Positions 8,974 through 16,678 of a DNA stretch of 64,000 nt are shown here, piece after piece. The notes beneath the pieces were generated by a model, which made no database searches, had not been told where the DNA came from, and was given only the letters and a program-made list of their open reading frames with translations. Position numbers and translations under genes: made by a program. The DNA comes from Streptomyces sp. NBC_01689 (lineage in GTDB: Bacteria; Actinomycetota; Actinomycetes; Streptomycetales; Streptomycetaceae): the NCBI RefSeq assembly GCF_036250675.1, contig NZ_CP109592.1:3224001-3288000 (forward strand), given 5' to 3'. Position 1 is the stretch's first letter, and the number at the start of each line of letters is the position of its first letter.

Positions 8974-9205
8974 CCGAGGCGGGTATGGCCGACAGGTGAG
9001 CCCGCGTCGCCGTGTCGGCGCCGGAGTGGGTCCCGTCGCGCGGCGTTCCCGGGCGGAGCACCGCCGACGGTGCCTGCGGGCACCCCTGTGCAGCGTCTGT
9101 GGGCGCACGGAGACGATCACCTGACGGACGACGCCACGGAAGGGTCACCTCGTGGACAGGGCCACGAGACGATCACCCCGCGGGCGTCGGGGCGACGCCT
9201 CCGAG

Positions 9206-9242
9206 CGGATCCCGGACGGCCTCGGGCGGCGTCCGGGATCCG
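9206..9242 (-). terminator. Hairpin after the gene ending at 9244
   Basis: A perfect 13-base stem (9206-9218 with 9230-9242, CGGATCCCGGACG) and an 11-base loop begin immediately after the stop codon of the minus-strand gene. Confidence 0.75.
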
Positions 9243-9243
9243 T

Positions 9244-9867
9244 TCAGACTCCGGCGCCCAGCACCGAGTTGATCGTCTGCGGGTCGCCGCAGACGATCAG
9301 CAGGGTGCCGGCCCGGCCGAGGGCCAAGGGCAGAGCGGTGGCGACAGCGTCGGAACCGCCGTTGACGGCGACCACGACGACGGGACGGGACCTGGCCCGG
9401 CCCGCGACGGAGGCATCGGCGTAGAACACGTCGTCGCCCGCGTCGTGCTGCGCCCAGTAGGCGGTCTCGCCGAAGGAGAGCTCGTGCGTCGCCCACGGGT
9501 GCGGCAGGCCGGTGGTGATCACCAGCACCTCACCGGGGGCGCGGCCCGACTCCAACAGGAGATCGACAGCTTCCTCGGCGGCGTCCAGCGCACCCTCGGC
9601 CGAGGCCGGGATCAGCTGGATCTGCGGGGTGGCGGCAGCGGGTGCGGCCGCCGGGACGGACGGCCCCGGCGCGGCCACGGCCGGCTCGCGCGGGGTGCGT
9701 TGGGCCGGCATCGGCCGGACAGGTCCCGGACGTCCGGGACGCGGCGGGGCCGCGGGACGGGGACCGGGTACGGGACGAGGGGTCGGCGCGGTACGGCCAC
9801 TGGCCGGAGTAGCGCGGGGACCCTGGGCACTCTCGTGAATCTGAGGCTCCTCGGGAATGAGAGGCAT
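9244..9867 (-). CDS. Conserved hypothetical protein downstream of rnhB
   Basis: 207 aa, function not recognised. It begins MPLIPEEPQIHESAQGP, followed by about 70 residues of Pro/Ala/Arg-rich sequence that looks disordered. The C-terminal 110 residues (from ALDAAEEAVDLLLESG) form a folded-looking alpha/beta domain with VLVITTGLPHPWATHELSFGE, YWAQHDAGDDVFYADAS and TLLIVCGDPQTINS. That domain reminds me of C-terminal regions of actinobacterial superfamily-1 helicase-like proteins, but no Walker motif is present, so it would not be an ATPase alone. The start at ATG 9867 is chosen by the conserved-looking N-terminus; ATG 9918 is an alternative and neither has a strong ribosome site. It lies 68 bases after rnhB on the same strand, suggesting an operon. 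Confidence 0.6.
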   Translation of the reverse strand: MPLIPEEPQIHESAQGPRATPASGRTAPTPRPVPGPRPAAPPRPGRPGPVRPMPAQRTPREPAVAAPGPSVPAAAPAAATPQIQLIPASAEGALDAAEEAVDLLLESGRAPGEVLVITTGLPHPWATHELSFGETAYWAQHDAGDDVFYADASVAGRARSRPVVVVAVNGGSDAVATALPLALGRAGTLLIVCGDPQTINSVLGAGV

Positions 9868-9935
9868 GAGCTGATTTTTATCAAACGCCGGTGCGGCACG
9901 CGTCGGCGGGTGGCACATGAGTGTGAGCGAAACCG

Positions 9936-10637
9936 TCAGAAATCGAAGCCGAGCTGCCCCTCGATCTCCGGACCGCTTCCGTCCGCCCAGCTGCGGGCCT
10001 TCTTGAGATGCCGCCACTGGGGCAGCGCATCAAGATACGCCCATGTCAGCCGGTGGTACGGGGTGGGGCCCCGCTCCGCCAGCGCGGCCTTGTGCACGGG
10101 AGACGGATACCCGGCGTTGGCCGCAAAACCGAAGTCTGCATGGCCGACACCCAGTTCGGCCATCATTTTGTCGCGCTGAACCTTGGCGATCACGGAGGCC
10201 GCCGCGACGGCCACGCAGGACTGGTCACCCTTGATCACCGTGCGGACCCGCCACGGCGACCCGAGGTAGTCGTGCTTCCCATCGAGGATGACCGCGTCCG
10301 GCCGCACCGGCAAGGCCTCCAGGGCACGCACCGCCGCGAGACGCAGCGCCGCCGTCATCCCCAGATCGTCGATCTCCTCCGGAGAGGCGTGCCCGAGGGC
10401 GTACGACGTCACCCACTTCTCCAACTCCACGGCCAGGGCGGTCCGCCGCTTGACGGTGAGGAGCTTGGAGTCGGTGAGACCTTCGGGGGGACGGCGCAGG
10501 CCCGTGACCGCGGCACAGACGGTGACCGGGCCGGCCCAGGCGCCGCGGCCCACCTCGTCGACACCGGCGACGGTCTTCGCTCCGGTCGTGGCGCGGAGGG
10601 AGCGCTCGACAGTGTGGGTGGGTGGTTCGTACGGCAT
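9936..10637 (-). CDS. rnhB: Ribonuclease HII
   Basis: 233 aa, normal length for the family. RNase HII cuts the RNA strand of RNA:DNA hybrids and removes ribonucleotides misincorporated in DNA. The first catalytic motif is clear as [16 protein letters not shown] (about 23-38), carrying the DE pair. Further motifs include LTDSKLL (about 54-60), a conserved Asp in [12 protein letters not shown], and [16 protein letters not shown], typical of the family. ATG 10637 has GAGGG a few bases upstream. The gene leads a short unit with the hypothetical gene ending at 9244 and lies near nrdJ, lexA and recQ, in keeping with a DNA maintenance neighbourhood. Confidence 0.95.
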   Translation of the reverse strand: MPYEPPTHTVERSLRATTGAKTVAGVDEVGRGAWAGPVTVCAAVTGLRRPPEGLTDSKLLTVKRRTALAVELEKWVTSYALGHASPEEIDDLGMTAALRLAAVRALEALPVRPDAVILDGKHDYLGSPWRVRTVIKGDQSCVAVAAASVIAKVQRDKMMAELGVGHADFGFAANAGYPSPVHKAALAERGPTPYHRLTWAYLDALPQWRHLKKARSWADGSGPEIEGQLGFDF

Positions 10638-10719
10638 GGCGCCCTCAGCCTACGCCGCCCCGGGCCCCTCCCGACACCGGGGTTTCGCGCGGAGGCGAGG
10701 ACCCCGCCCCGGGGCCGGT

Positions 10720-11343
10720 TCAGGCGCCGTCGCGGCGCAGCAGCGGGACCATCAGCTGGTCGATCATCTCCTCCAGGTCCCGCTCTCCCCATTCGCTGGC
10801 GCACACCTTGGAGCGGTACATCATCATCGCCGGAATGGCGTCGAAGACGTAGGGGTTCGCGGCGTCCGAGCGCACCTCTCCCCGCTCTATTCCACGGTGG
10901 ACGATGTCCTGCAGCAGGTGCGTGGTGGGTTCGATGACCCCGCCGAGGATCACGCCGTGGAAGCGTTCGGCCTGTGCCACGTCACATTCGTGAAGCACCG
11001 ATCGCAAAGCGAATCCAGGTTGCGAGTACATCGCCTCCCGCACCAGCCGGCACAGCTCCAGCAGGTCCTCCCGGACGCTCCCCAGGTCGGGGGCCTCGGT
11101 CAGGCGGGGCAGTCCGGCCTTCAGCGCGTCCGCGACCAGGTCCTCCTTGGAGGGCCAGCGACGGTAGACCGCCGCCTTCCCGGTCTGGGCCCGCGCGGCG
11201 ACGCCTTCCATGGTCAGACCGCTCCAGCCGACCGTACTGAGCTGTTCCAGCGCGGCGTCGAGGATCGCGCGTTCGAGCACAGCACCGCGTCGGCGCAGGG
11301 AGGCCGCCTGAGCGGGGGCGGCTGTCCAACGCGAAGTAACCAT
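10720..11343 (-). CDS. TetR-family repressor of the adjacent MFS exporter
   Basis: 207 aa. The N-terminal helix-turn-helix is typical of TetR (ILDAALEQLSTVGWSGLTMEG, then ARAQTGKAAVYRRWPSKEDLV, about 27-70). The C-terminal 130 residues form the ligand-binding domain. It is divergent from a DHA2-type exporter across a 239-base region with two perfect palindromes, the classic arrangement in which the repressor blocks both genes until a drug-like ligand binds. ATG 11343 has GGAGA upstream. The ligand cannot be read from sequence. Confidence 0.88.
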   Translation of the reverse strand: MVTSRWTAAPAQAASLRRRGAVLERAILDAALEQLSTVGWSGLTMEGVAARAQTGKAAVYRRWPSKEDLVADALKAGLPRLTEAPDLGSVREDLLELCRLVREAMYSQPGFALRSVLHECDVAQAERFHGVILGGVIEPTTHLLQDIVHRGIERGEVRSDAANPYVFDAIPAMMMYRSKVCASEWGERDLEEMIDQLMVPLLRRDGA

Positions 11344-11491
11344 CTGAGTGTCTCCGTTGAGCGAGGAGGCGGGGAGGGGACGAGGGTCGGGCCGGTGGCG
11401 AGGCCCTTGGGGGAGGGCCTCCCGGGCGGGTTCGGGCGGTGGGCTCGGTACAACTGTGCGCCGCCGGGTGATGTCACGCGACAGCGGCTTC

Positions 11492-11511
11492 AGTGAACGC
11501 TTGCGTTCACT
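11492..11511. promoter_or_regulatory. TetR-type operator 1
   Basis: AGTGAACGC-TT-GCGTTCACT is a perfect 9-base inverted repeat with a 2-base centre, in the divergent region between the TetR and MFS genes. It is nearly identical to the second site 48 bases away. Confidence 0.8.
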
Positions 11512-11539
11512 GTCCGGGACTCACTACCGTTGACGCGGC

Positions 11540-11559
11540 AGTGAACGCGGGCGTTCACT
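11540..11559. promoter_or_regulatory. TetR-type operator 2, overlapping the MFS promoter region
   Basis: AGTGAACGC-GG-GCGTTCACT has the same arms as operator 1. It begins 4 bases after a TTGACG element (11530-11535) that could be the -35 box of the exporter gene, so bound repressor would cover that promoter. Confidence 0.8.
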
Positions 11560-11582
11560 AACGCACTTGTGGGGGACCCATA

Positions 11583-13133
11583 GTGACAACCTCTCAGCTG
11601 ATTCAGGAATCGAAGCCAGGAGCGGCCCGCCGGGATGGACATCCCGGCCTCGCGCTCGCCGTCATCGCGGCCTGCCAACTCATGGTGGTACTCGACGCGA
11701 CGATTGTGAACATCGCCCTCCCGCATATTCAAGACGCGCTCAACTTCAGCACGACCGACCTGACCTGGGTGGTCAGCGCGTACACCCTCACCTTCGGTGG
11801 CCTGCTGCTTCTCGGCGGCAGGGCGGGTGACATCCTCGGCCGTCGCCGGGTCTTCATGACCGGCATCCTGCTCTTCACGCTCGCCTCGCTGCTCGGCGGA
11901 CTCGCCCAGGAGCCCTGGCAGTTGCTGGCCGCGCGCGCCCTCCAGGGCATGGGTGGCGCGATCGCGTCACCCACCGCGCTGGCGCTCATCACCACGACCT
12001 TCCCCGAGGGTCCGGAGCGGAACAGGGCCTTCGCCGTGTTCGCCGGCGTCTCGGCGGGCGGTGGCGCGATCGGGCTCCTCGCGGGCGGCATGCTCACCGA
12101 ATGGCTCGACTGGCGCTGGGTGCTCTTCGTCAACGTGCCCATCGGAGTGCTGATCGCCGTCCTCGCGCCGATGTACATCAACGAGTCCGAGCGCCATCCC
12201 GGGCGGTTCGACATAGCGGGTGCGCTGACCTCGACGGCCGGTATGGCGTCGCTGGTGTACGGGTTCATCCGCGCCGCCGAGAAGGGCTGGCGGGACAGCC
12301 TCACCATCGGGTCGTTCTCCGCGGCCGTCGTCCTGCTGCTGGCCTTCGCCTTCACCGAGACCCGGGCGAAGGAGCCGATCACCCCGCTCAAGATGTTCGC
12401 CGACCGCAACCGCTCGGGCACGTACGTGATCATGCTCAGTCTGGCCGCGGCGATGTTCGGGATGTTCTTCTTCATCGTTCTGTTCGTGCAGAACGTGCTG
12501 GGTTACTCCCCGATCCAGGCGGGTCTGGCCTTCCTGCCGGTGACGGCGGCGATCGGCATCGGCGCGGCGCTGTCGCAGCGGTTCCTGCCGGTGCTGGGCC
12601 CCAAGCCCTTCATGATGGGCGGTTCCGCGCTCGTCGCGCTCGGGCTCGGCTGGCTGACCTTCATGAGCCCCGACAGCACCTATGTCGGCGGGATCCTCGG
12701 CCCGATGCTGCTCTTCGCCTTCGGCATGGGCCTGAACTTCGTGACCCTGACCGTCACCGCGGTCTCCGGCGTCTCCCAGCGCGAGGCGGGCGCGGCGTCC
12801 GGACTGCTCAACGTCACGCAGCAGGTGGGAGGTTCGCTCGGTCTCTCCATCCTGACCACGGTCTTCGGCACCGCGAGCCGGGACGAGGCGACGAAGCAGG
12901 TGCCGAAGTTCATGGCCGGCTCCTCGCCGGAGCAGAAGGCGGAGTTCGCCAAGACCCATCAGCTGCCCGCTCCCTGGGGCCACGACGTGCTCGCCCATGG
13001 CATCTCGGTCGCCTTCGTGCCGGCCGTCGCGATGGCGGTACTGGCTCTGATCACCGCCTCCGTGGTGATCCGTGTCCGCAAGAGCGACCTGGACGCCCTC
13101 GCGGGGACCGCGGGGCCTGCCGCCGGAGTCTGA
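11583..13133 (+). CDS. MFS exporter, DHA2 (14-helix, EmrB/QacA) family
   Basis: 516 aa integral membrane protein with about 14 hydrophobic segments. It carries the family marks DATIVNIALPHIQ in helix 1 and GGRAGDILGRRRVF, the loop 2-3 signature of MFS transporters. Such proteins expel drugs or secondary metabolites using the proton gradient. The start is GTG 11583 with GGGGGA about 7 bases upstream. It is divergent from the TetR gene and its promoter overlaps operator 2, so it is probably induced by its own substrate. Substrate unknown. Confidence 0.9.
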   Translation: MTTSQLIQESKPGAARRDGHPGLALAVIAACQLMVVLDATIVNIALPHIQDALNFSTTDLTWVVSAYTLTFGGLLLLGGRAGDILGRRRVFMTGILLFTLASLLGGLAQEPWQLLAARALQGMGGAIASPTALALITTTFPEGPERNRAFAVFAGVSAGGGAIGLLAGGMLTEWLDWRWVLFVNVPIGVLIAVLAPMYINESERHPGRFDIAGALTSTAGMASLVYGFIRAAEKGWRDSLTIGSFSAAVVLLLAFAFTETRAKEPITPLKMFADRNRSGTYVIMLSLAAAMFGMFFFIVLFVQNVLGYSPIQAGLAFLPVTAAIGIGAALSQRFLPVLGPKPFMMGGSALVALGLGWLTFMSPDSTYVGGILGPMLLFAFGMGLNFVTLTVTAVSGVSQREAGAASGLLNVTQQVGGSLGLSILTTVFGTASRDEATKQVPKFMAGSSPEQKAEFAKTHQLPAPWGHDVLAHGISVAFVPAVAMAVLALITASVVIRVRKSDLDALAGTAGPAAGV

Positions 13134-13520
13134 TCACGACGACCGCGGTGACCGGGCCCGGCCCGGGGAGGACCGGTGGCGCACGGTCCGACCTCGGCGG
13201 GGCCCGGCACGGACGGTACGGAAGCGATCACCGCGGTCGGAGGGCCTCTCCTCCGGCCGGATCGAGAGCGTCAGGTGTCGGCCATCGGGCGTCGGGCGTC
13301 GGGGGCTCACATCCCCGAACGCGGGCCGGCCCGTCGGCGGCACGGCCAGTGGCACGGCCGATGGAGTCATAGCGACACCGATACCGACACCGACAACGGG
13401 ACCCGGAGGTCTACACCCACACGGGAGACGCCGACGCGGAGAGGCCCGCGCAACGACACCTCCGCGTCTCCGCAGGGCCCCTGCCCCGGGACACCTGCGC
13501 AGGGTCACGCCCGGGAGCGC
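13134..13520. other. Gap between convergent MFS and ADP-ribosylglycohydrolase genes
   Basis: 387 bases with no convincing gene. It contains a small heptamer repeat (13276-13303) and an imperfect 6-base repeat of ACCGAT/ACCGAC near 13376-13396. GC-rich self-complementary patches just after 13150 could end transcription of the exporter gene. Confidence 0.45.
13276..13303. repeat. Short heptamer repeat (CGTCGGG), about 4 units
   Basis: GTGTCGG, CATCGGG, CGTCGGG and CGTCGGG follow one another in phase. The period equals that of the arrays at 8614 and 15963, though the unit differs. Confidence 0.7.
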
Positions 13521-14426
13521 CTACGCGGGGACAGCCATCCAGCCCGGCAGGCTCTCCGTCCGGGTCACCCACTCCCCCGGTGGCGTGCCCGTCGTCCCGG
13601 AGGCCACGACGCCGCCGACGATCGCGCAGGTCGTGTCCATGTCGCCACCCACCTGGGCCGTCGCCCAGAAGGCCGCCTCGTAGTCTCCGAGGCCCCGTGC
13701 GGCGGACCACAGCGCGAACGGCACCGTGTCGTGCGCGGTCGTGCGCCGCCCGCATCCCAGTACGGCCGCGACCGTCGCGGTGTCCGCGTAGTCGAGCATG
13801 TCCCGGGCCCGGCGGAGGCCCGCTCCCACGGCGCTGCGCGGGACGAGCGCGATGACACCGTCGAGCAGCGCCTCGGGGCTCGGCGGGCCCGCCGGGTCGG
13901 CCGCCAGGGCGGCGGCCGCGGCGACGGCCATGGCGCCGACGACGGCCTCGCGGTGCTGGTGGGTGGGGTACGCGGAGATCTCCGCCTGGTGGACCGCCTG
14001 CTCCGGGTCGTCCGCGTACCAGGCCCCCAGGGGGGCGATCCGCATGGCCGCGCCGTTGCCCCAGGAGCCCTGGCCCTTGAAGAGCGCGGAGGCCAGCTGC
14101 CGCCAGTCGCCGCCTTCGCGGACCTGTCGCAGCAGCCGGTTGACCGCGGGTCCGTAACCGCGGTCGAAGTCGTGGTGCTCGGCGAAGGAGCGGGCGAGGT
14201 CGTCCTGGTCGACGCGGCGGTGCCGGGCGAGGACGGCCACCACGGAGGAGGCCATCTCGGTGTCGTCCGTCCACTGCCAGGGGCCGGGCGGCAGGTCACG
14301 GCGCTTGAGCAGCGGATAGTGGGCGGGCACGAAGAACTGGGAGCCCAGCGCGTCCCCCACCGCGAGTCCCCGCAGGCTGGCCAGGGCACGGCCCATGCGC
14401 GCGTCGGGAGAGGTGTCAGCGGTCAT
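13521..14426 (-). CDS. ADP-ribosylglycohydrolase family protein
   Basis: 301 aa. This family (DraG/ARH type) removes ADP-ribose from proteins or small molecules using two metal ions. Metal-binding motifs are intact: GLAVGDALGS (about 20-29), WTDDTEMAS (about 52-60) and GGDMDTTCAIVGGV near the C-terminus. ATG 14426 overlaps the end of the upstream histidine phosphatase gene by 11 bases, so the two are probably translationally coupled. Target unknown: Streptomyces encodes several members, and this one could act on ADP-ribosylated proteins, nucleic acids or ADP-ribose derivatives. Confidence 0.88.
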   Translation of the reverse strand: MTADTSPDARMGRALASLRGLAVGDALGSQFFVPAHYPLLKRRDLPPGPWQWTDDTEMASSVVAVLARHRRVDQDDLARSFAEHHDFDRGYGPAVNRLLRQVREGGDWRQLASALFKGQGSWGNGAAMRIAPLGAWYADDPEQAVHQAEISAYPTHQHREAVVGAMAVAAAAALAADPAGPPSPEALLDGVIALVPRSAVGAGLRRARDMLDYADTATVAAVLGCGRRTTAHDTVPFALWSAARGLGDYEAAFWATAQVGGDMDTTCAIVGGVVASGTTGTPPGEWVTRTESLPGWMAVPA

Positions 14427-15099
14427 CGCCCTGCCACTCTATCCCGCTGACCCCGTACGGCTCCGGATCGCGCCAGCGTTCGAACGGCCGGTCGAGCGTG
14501 TACTTGTCGTCGTCGCCGAGCACGAGCATCCGCATCTCGGCGTTCCCCGGGTTCGAGAGCGCCTCGAACTCGGCGACCGTCCAGTGGAACCACCGCATGC
14601 AGAACAGCCGCATGGCCAGCCCGTGCGTCACCAGGAGTACGTTCGGCGGGTGGTCGGGGGCCTCGAAGCTGCGGTACAGGCTCTCCAGGAACCCGCCGAC
14701 CCGGTCGTACACGTCGGCACCGGACTCGCCCTGGGCGAAGCGGTAGAAGAAGTGCCCGTACGCGTCCCGGTAGGACTTCTGGAGGCGTACGTCGTCGCGG
14801 TCCTGCCAGTTGCCCCAGTCCTGCTCGCGCAGCCTGGGCTCCTCGCGCACACGCATCAGCTCAGGGTCGAGGTGGAAGGCACGGAGCGTCTCGTGCGTAC
14901 GCCGGTACGGGGACACGTACACGCTGACGCGCTCCCGCCCCAGCACCTCGCGCAGCCGTTTTCCGGTCTCCTCGGCCTGCTGCCACCCCTTCTCGGTGAG
15001 CGCCAGAGCGTGGTCGGGCTCGCGTTCGTACACGGTGTCGTCCGCGTTGCCCGCTGACTCGCCGTGCCGGACAAGGACGATGCGCCGTGGTCTTACCAT
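14416..15099 (-). CDS. Histidine phosphatase superfamily (phosphoglycerate-mutase-like) protein
   Basis: 227 aa. The catalytic RHG motif is at the N-terminus (LVRHGESAGN, about 9-18). The second catalytic His lies in LLVTHGLAMRLF (about 154-165), and SPYRRTHETL supplies the phosphate-pocket Arg. Such enzymes remove phosphate through a phosphohistidine intermediate; substrates range from sugar phosphates to proteins. ATG 15099 has AGGG upstream. It is the first gene of a two-gene unit with ADP-ribosylglycohydrolase (11-base overlap), which hints at a shared role in removing phosphate or ADP-ribose groups. Substrate unknown. Confidence 0.87.
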   Translation of the reverse strand: MVRPRRIVLVRHGESAGNADDTVYEREPDHALALTEKGWQQAEETGKRLREVLGRERVSVYVSPYRRTHETLRAFHLDPELMRVREEPRLREQDWGNWQDRDDVRLQKSYRDAYGHFFYRFAQGESGADVYDRVGGFLESLYRSFEAPDHPPNVLLVTHGLAMRLFCMRWFHWTVAEFEALSNPGNAEMRMLVLGDDDKYTLDRPFERWRDPEPYGVSGIEWQGDDR

Positions 15100-15204
15100 G
15101 CCACGACCCTAATTCGGGTGACGGCCGATCGAGCACTCGTACGGGCTCCATACGGCGCAGATCACACGTGTCCCCCACATCGGGCACCCGTGGTCACCAC
15201 GGGT

Positions 15205-15810
15205 TCAGACCGTCCAGGTGGGCTCCAGTGCGACTATGTCGCCCGCGAGGGCCGCGACGTCGGCCTCCGTCTGGGCACGCAGCGTCAGCCGCTCGACACG
15301 CTCGGCGCGGTACTTGCCGTGCTCGGCGGCCGACAGCCACATGGACAGGATCAGGAACTCGTGCCCCGGCGCCTCGCCGAACAGGCCCCGCACCATGCCG
15401 GGCGATCCGGCCATCGCCGGGTTCCAGACCTTCTCCTGCATCAGCGCGAAGTGTTCGGCCCGCTCCTCGTGGACACGGCAGTGGGCCACCCTCAGCACAT
15501 CCGTGTCGGTGAAGCGCGGTTCGAAACCGGTCTTCACATCGAACCGATGATCGAAAAGCTTGACCTGTGCGTCCTTGAAGGTCCCGGACTGAGCGGTGGC
15601 GAGCCGGTCGTGCGAGCGCGCCATGAAGGAATCGTAGAAGGCACGGCTCTCCCAGAAGGTGAAGAGGTGCGCCACACCGGGCCGCCCCCGGCTCCAGCCC
15701 CCGCCCTGTCCCCGGAATCCCGGCTCGCCCAGAAGCCCCGCCCACTTCCGCTGCCCTCGTTCGAAACCGCGGCGGTCCACCACGGTGCAGCGAATCCACT
15801 TGACCAGCAC
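15205..15810 (-). CDS. YdhR-like / DUF4937 protein of ferredoxin-like fold
   Basis: 201 aa. The opening LVKWIRCTVVDRRGFERGQRKW, followed by a motif with HLFTFWESRAFYDSFM, matches a small actinobacterial family related to dimeric alpha/beta-barrel (antibiotic biosynthesis monooxygenase-like) proteins. A second copy of a similar fold may follow (residues about 100-195, with HEFLILSMWLSAAEHGKYR), so it may be an internal duplication. GTG 15810 is chosen because conservation begins there. The frame stays open upstream, but that part overlaps the leader of the divergent terD-like gene and reads as low-quality sequence. Enzymatic role unknown. Confidence 0.65.
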   Translation of the reverse strand: MLVKWIRCTVVDRRGFERGQRKWAGLLGEPGFRGQGGGWSRGRPGVAHLFTFWESRAFYDSFMARSHDRLATAQSGTFKDAQVKLFDHRFDVKTGFEPRFTDTDVLRVAHCRVHEERAEHFALMQEKVWNPAMAGSPGMVRGLFGEAPGHEFLILSMWLSAAEHGKYRAERVERLTLRAQTEADVAALAGDIVALEPTWTV

Positions 15811-15962
15811 CGCGCCATCGTAAGGCCACGGAGCGTGGCGTCGGTCACGCTCCGGCGGAGTGCACCCGCGCGAGCGCTCCCGCGCACGTGGCACGATGGA
15901 CAACCGGCCCTGACCGAACACCAGTTGGGACCCCGGGCAGACGAACAACCCACAGCCCACAC

Positions 15963-15990
15963 CGAACAACGAACAACGAACAACGAACAA
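15963..15990. repeat. Heptamer repeat (CGAACAA)4 in the terD-like leader
   Basis: Four exact 7-base copies end 19 bases before the start codon and abut the ribosome site of the TerD-domain gene. A fifth copy lies alone at 15942-15948. The unit is AT-rich compared with its surroundings. Confidence 0.9.
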
Positions 15991-16009
15991 CGGGGAGGGG
16001 GAGACTCGG

Positions 16010-16543
16010 ATGAACGGTCTCAACAAGGGGATCCGCAAGGTCGAGCTCGCGGTGAAATGGGACCCCAGTCCCGTCGGTGAGCCCGCGACCGATCTCGACA
16101 TCATCGCGGCGACCTACACCGCCGACGATCCGTACGGGGCTCCCGTCTACGTGGTGCACTTCGACAGCCGTTCCCCGGACGGCACGATCTACCTGAACCG
16201 GGACAGCAAGGACGGCAAGGGCTTCGGCTGGGACGAGGTCATGACGCTGGAACTGGACCGCCTCAACAGCCGCTACACGCGGGTGGTGGCCGGCGTCCTC
16301 ATCCAGCAGCGCTCCGGCCACAAGGCGTTCGTCGGCGTGCTCAACCCCGGGCTGCGCATGCGGGAGGGGTACACGGTCCTGGCGGAGGACGACTTCGGGG
16401 ACGTCCTGGGCGCGACGGCCGCGACGGTCGGCGAGTTCGTCCGCGACGACTCCGGGGAGTGGACCTTCCACCCGGGCATCCACGGCTACGACACGGACCC
16501 GGCGTCGTTCCCCGCGATCATGGGCCGTCGGCACGACTCCTGA
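16010..16543 (+). CDS. TerD-domain protein
   Basis: 177 aa, a single TerD domain. It starts LNKGIRKVELAVKWDPSP and shows DLDIIAATYTADD, the calcium-binding type motif of the family (about 29-41). TerD proteins were found with tellurite resistance; in Streptomyces several paralogues affect differentiation and stress response. No ter operon partners are present here, so this is a stand-alone paralogue. ATG 16010 has GGGGAGGGGGAG upstream, directly after a heptamer repeat whose copy number could alter the leader. It is convergent with nrdJ across a strong hairpin. Confidence 0.85.
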   Translation: MNGLNKGIRKVELAVKWDPSPVGEPATDLDIIAATYTADDPYGAPVYVVHFDSRSPDGTIYLNRDSKDGKGFGWDEVMTLELDRLNSRYTRVVAGVLIQQRSGHKAFVGVLNPGLRMREGYTVLAEDDFGDVLGATAATVGEFVRDDSGEWTFHPGIHGYDTDPASFPAIMGRRHDS

Positions 16544-16627
16544 ACCGCACGCACCGGGCGGCGACCGGACAGCTCCGGGCTGTCGCCCGCTCCAAGGGGG
16601 CCGCCCCTCCGGGCAGGGCCCCACACG

Positions 16628-16666
16628 CCGAAGGGCGGCGCGACCACAGGTCGCGCCGCCCTTCGG
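16628..16666. terminator. Bidirectional hairpin between terD-like gene and nrdJ
   Basis: A perfect 18-base stem (16628-16645 with 16649-16666) and a 3-base loop lie between two convergent genes, 12 bases from the nrdJ stop. Confidence 0.88.
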
Positions 16667-16678
16667 TTCGTGACTGGA

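Larger units (their letters stand above)
8427..9205. other. Long non-coding gap holding two repeat arrays
   Basis: About 780 bases without a convincing gene between convergent genes. It contains a 7-base tandem array (8614-8683) and a degenerate 30-base tandem array (8808-8973). Reading frames across the repeats give Pro/His/Thr/Cys-rich or Trp/Cys-rich low-complexity products in several frames at once. That fits repeat DNA better than a gene. Confidence 0.55.
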
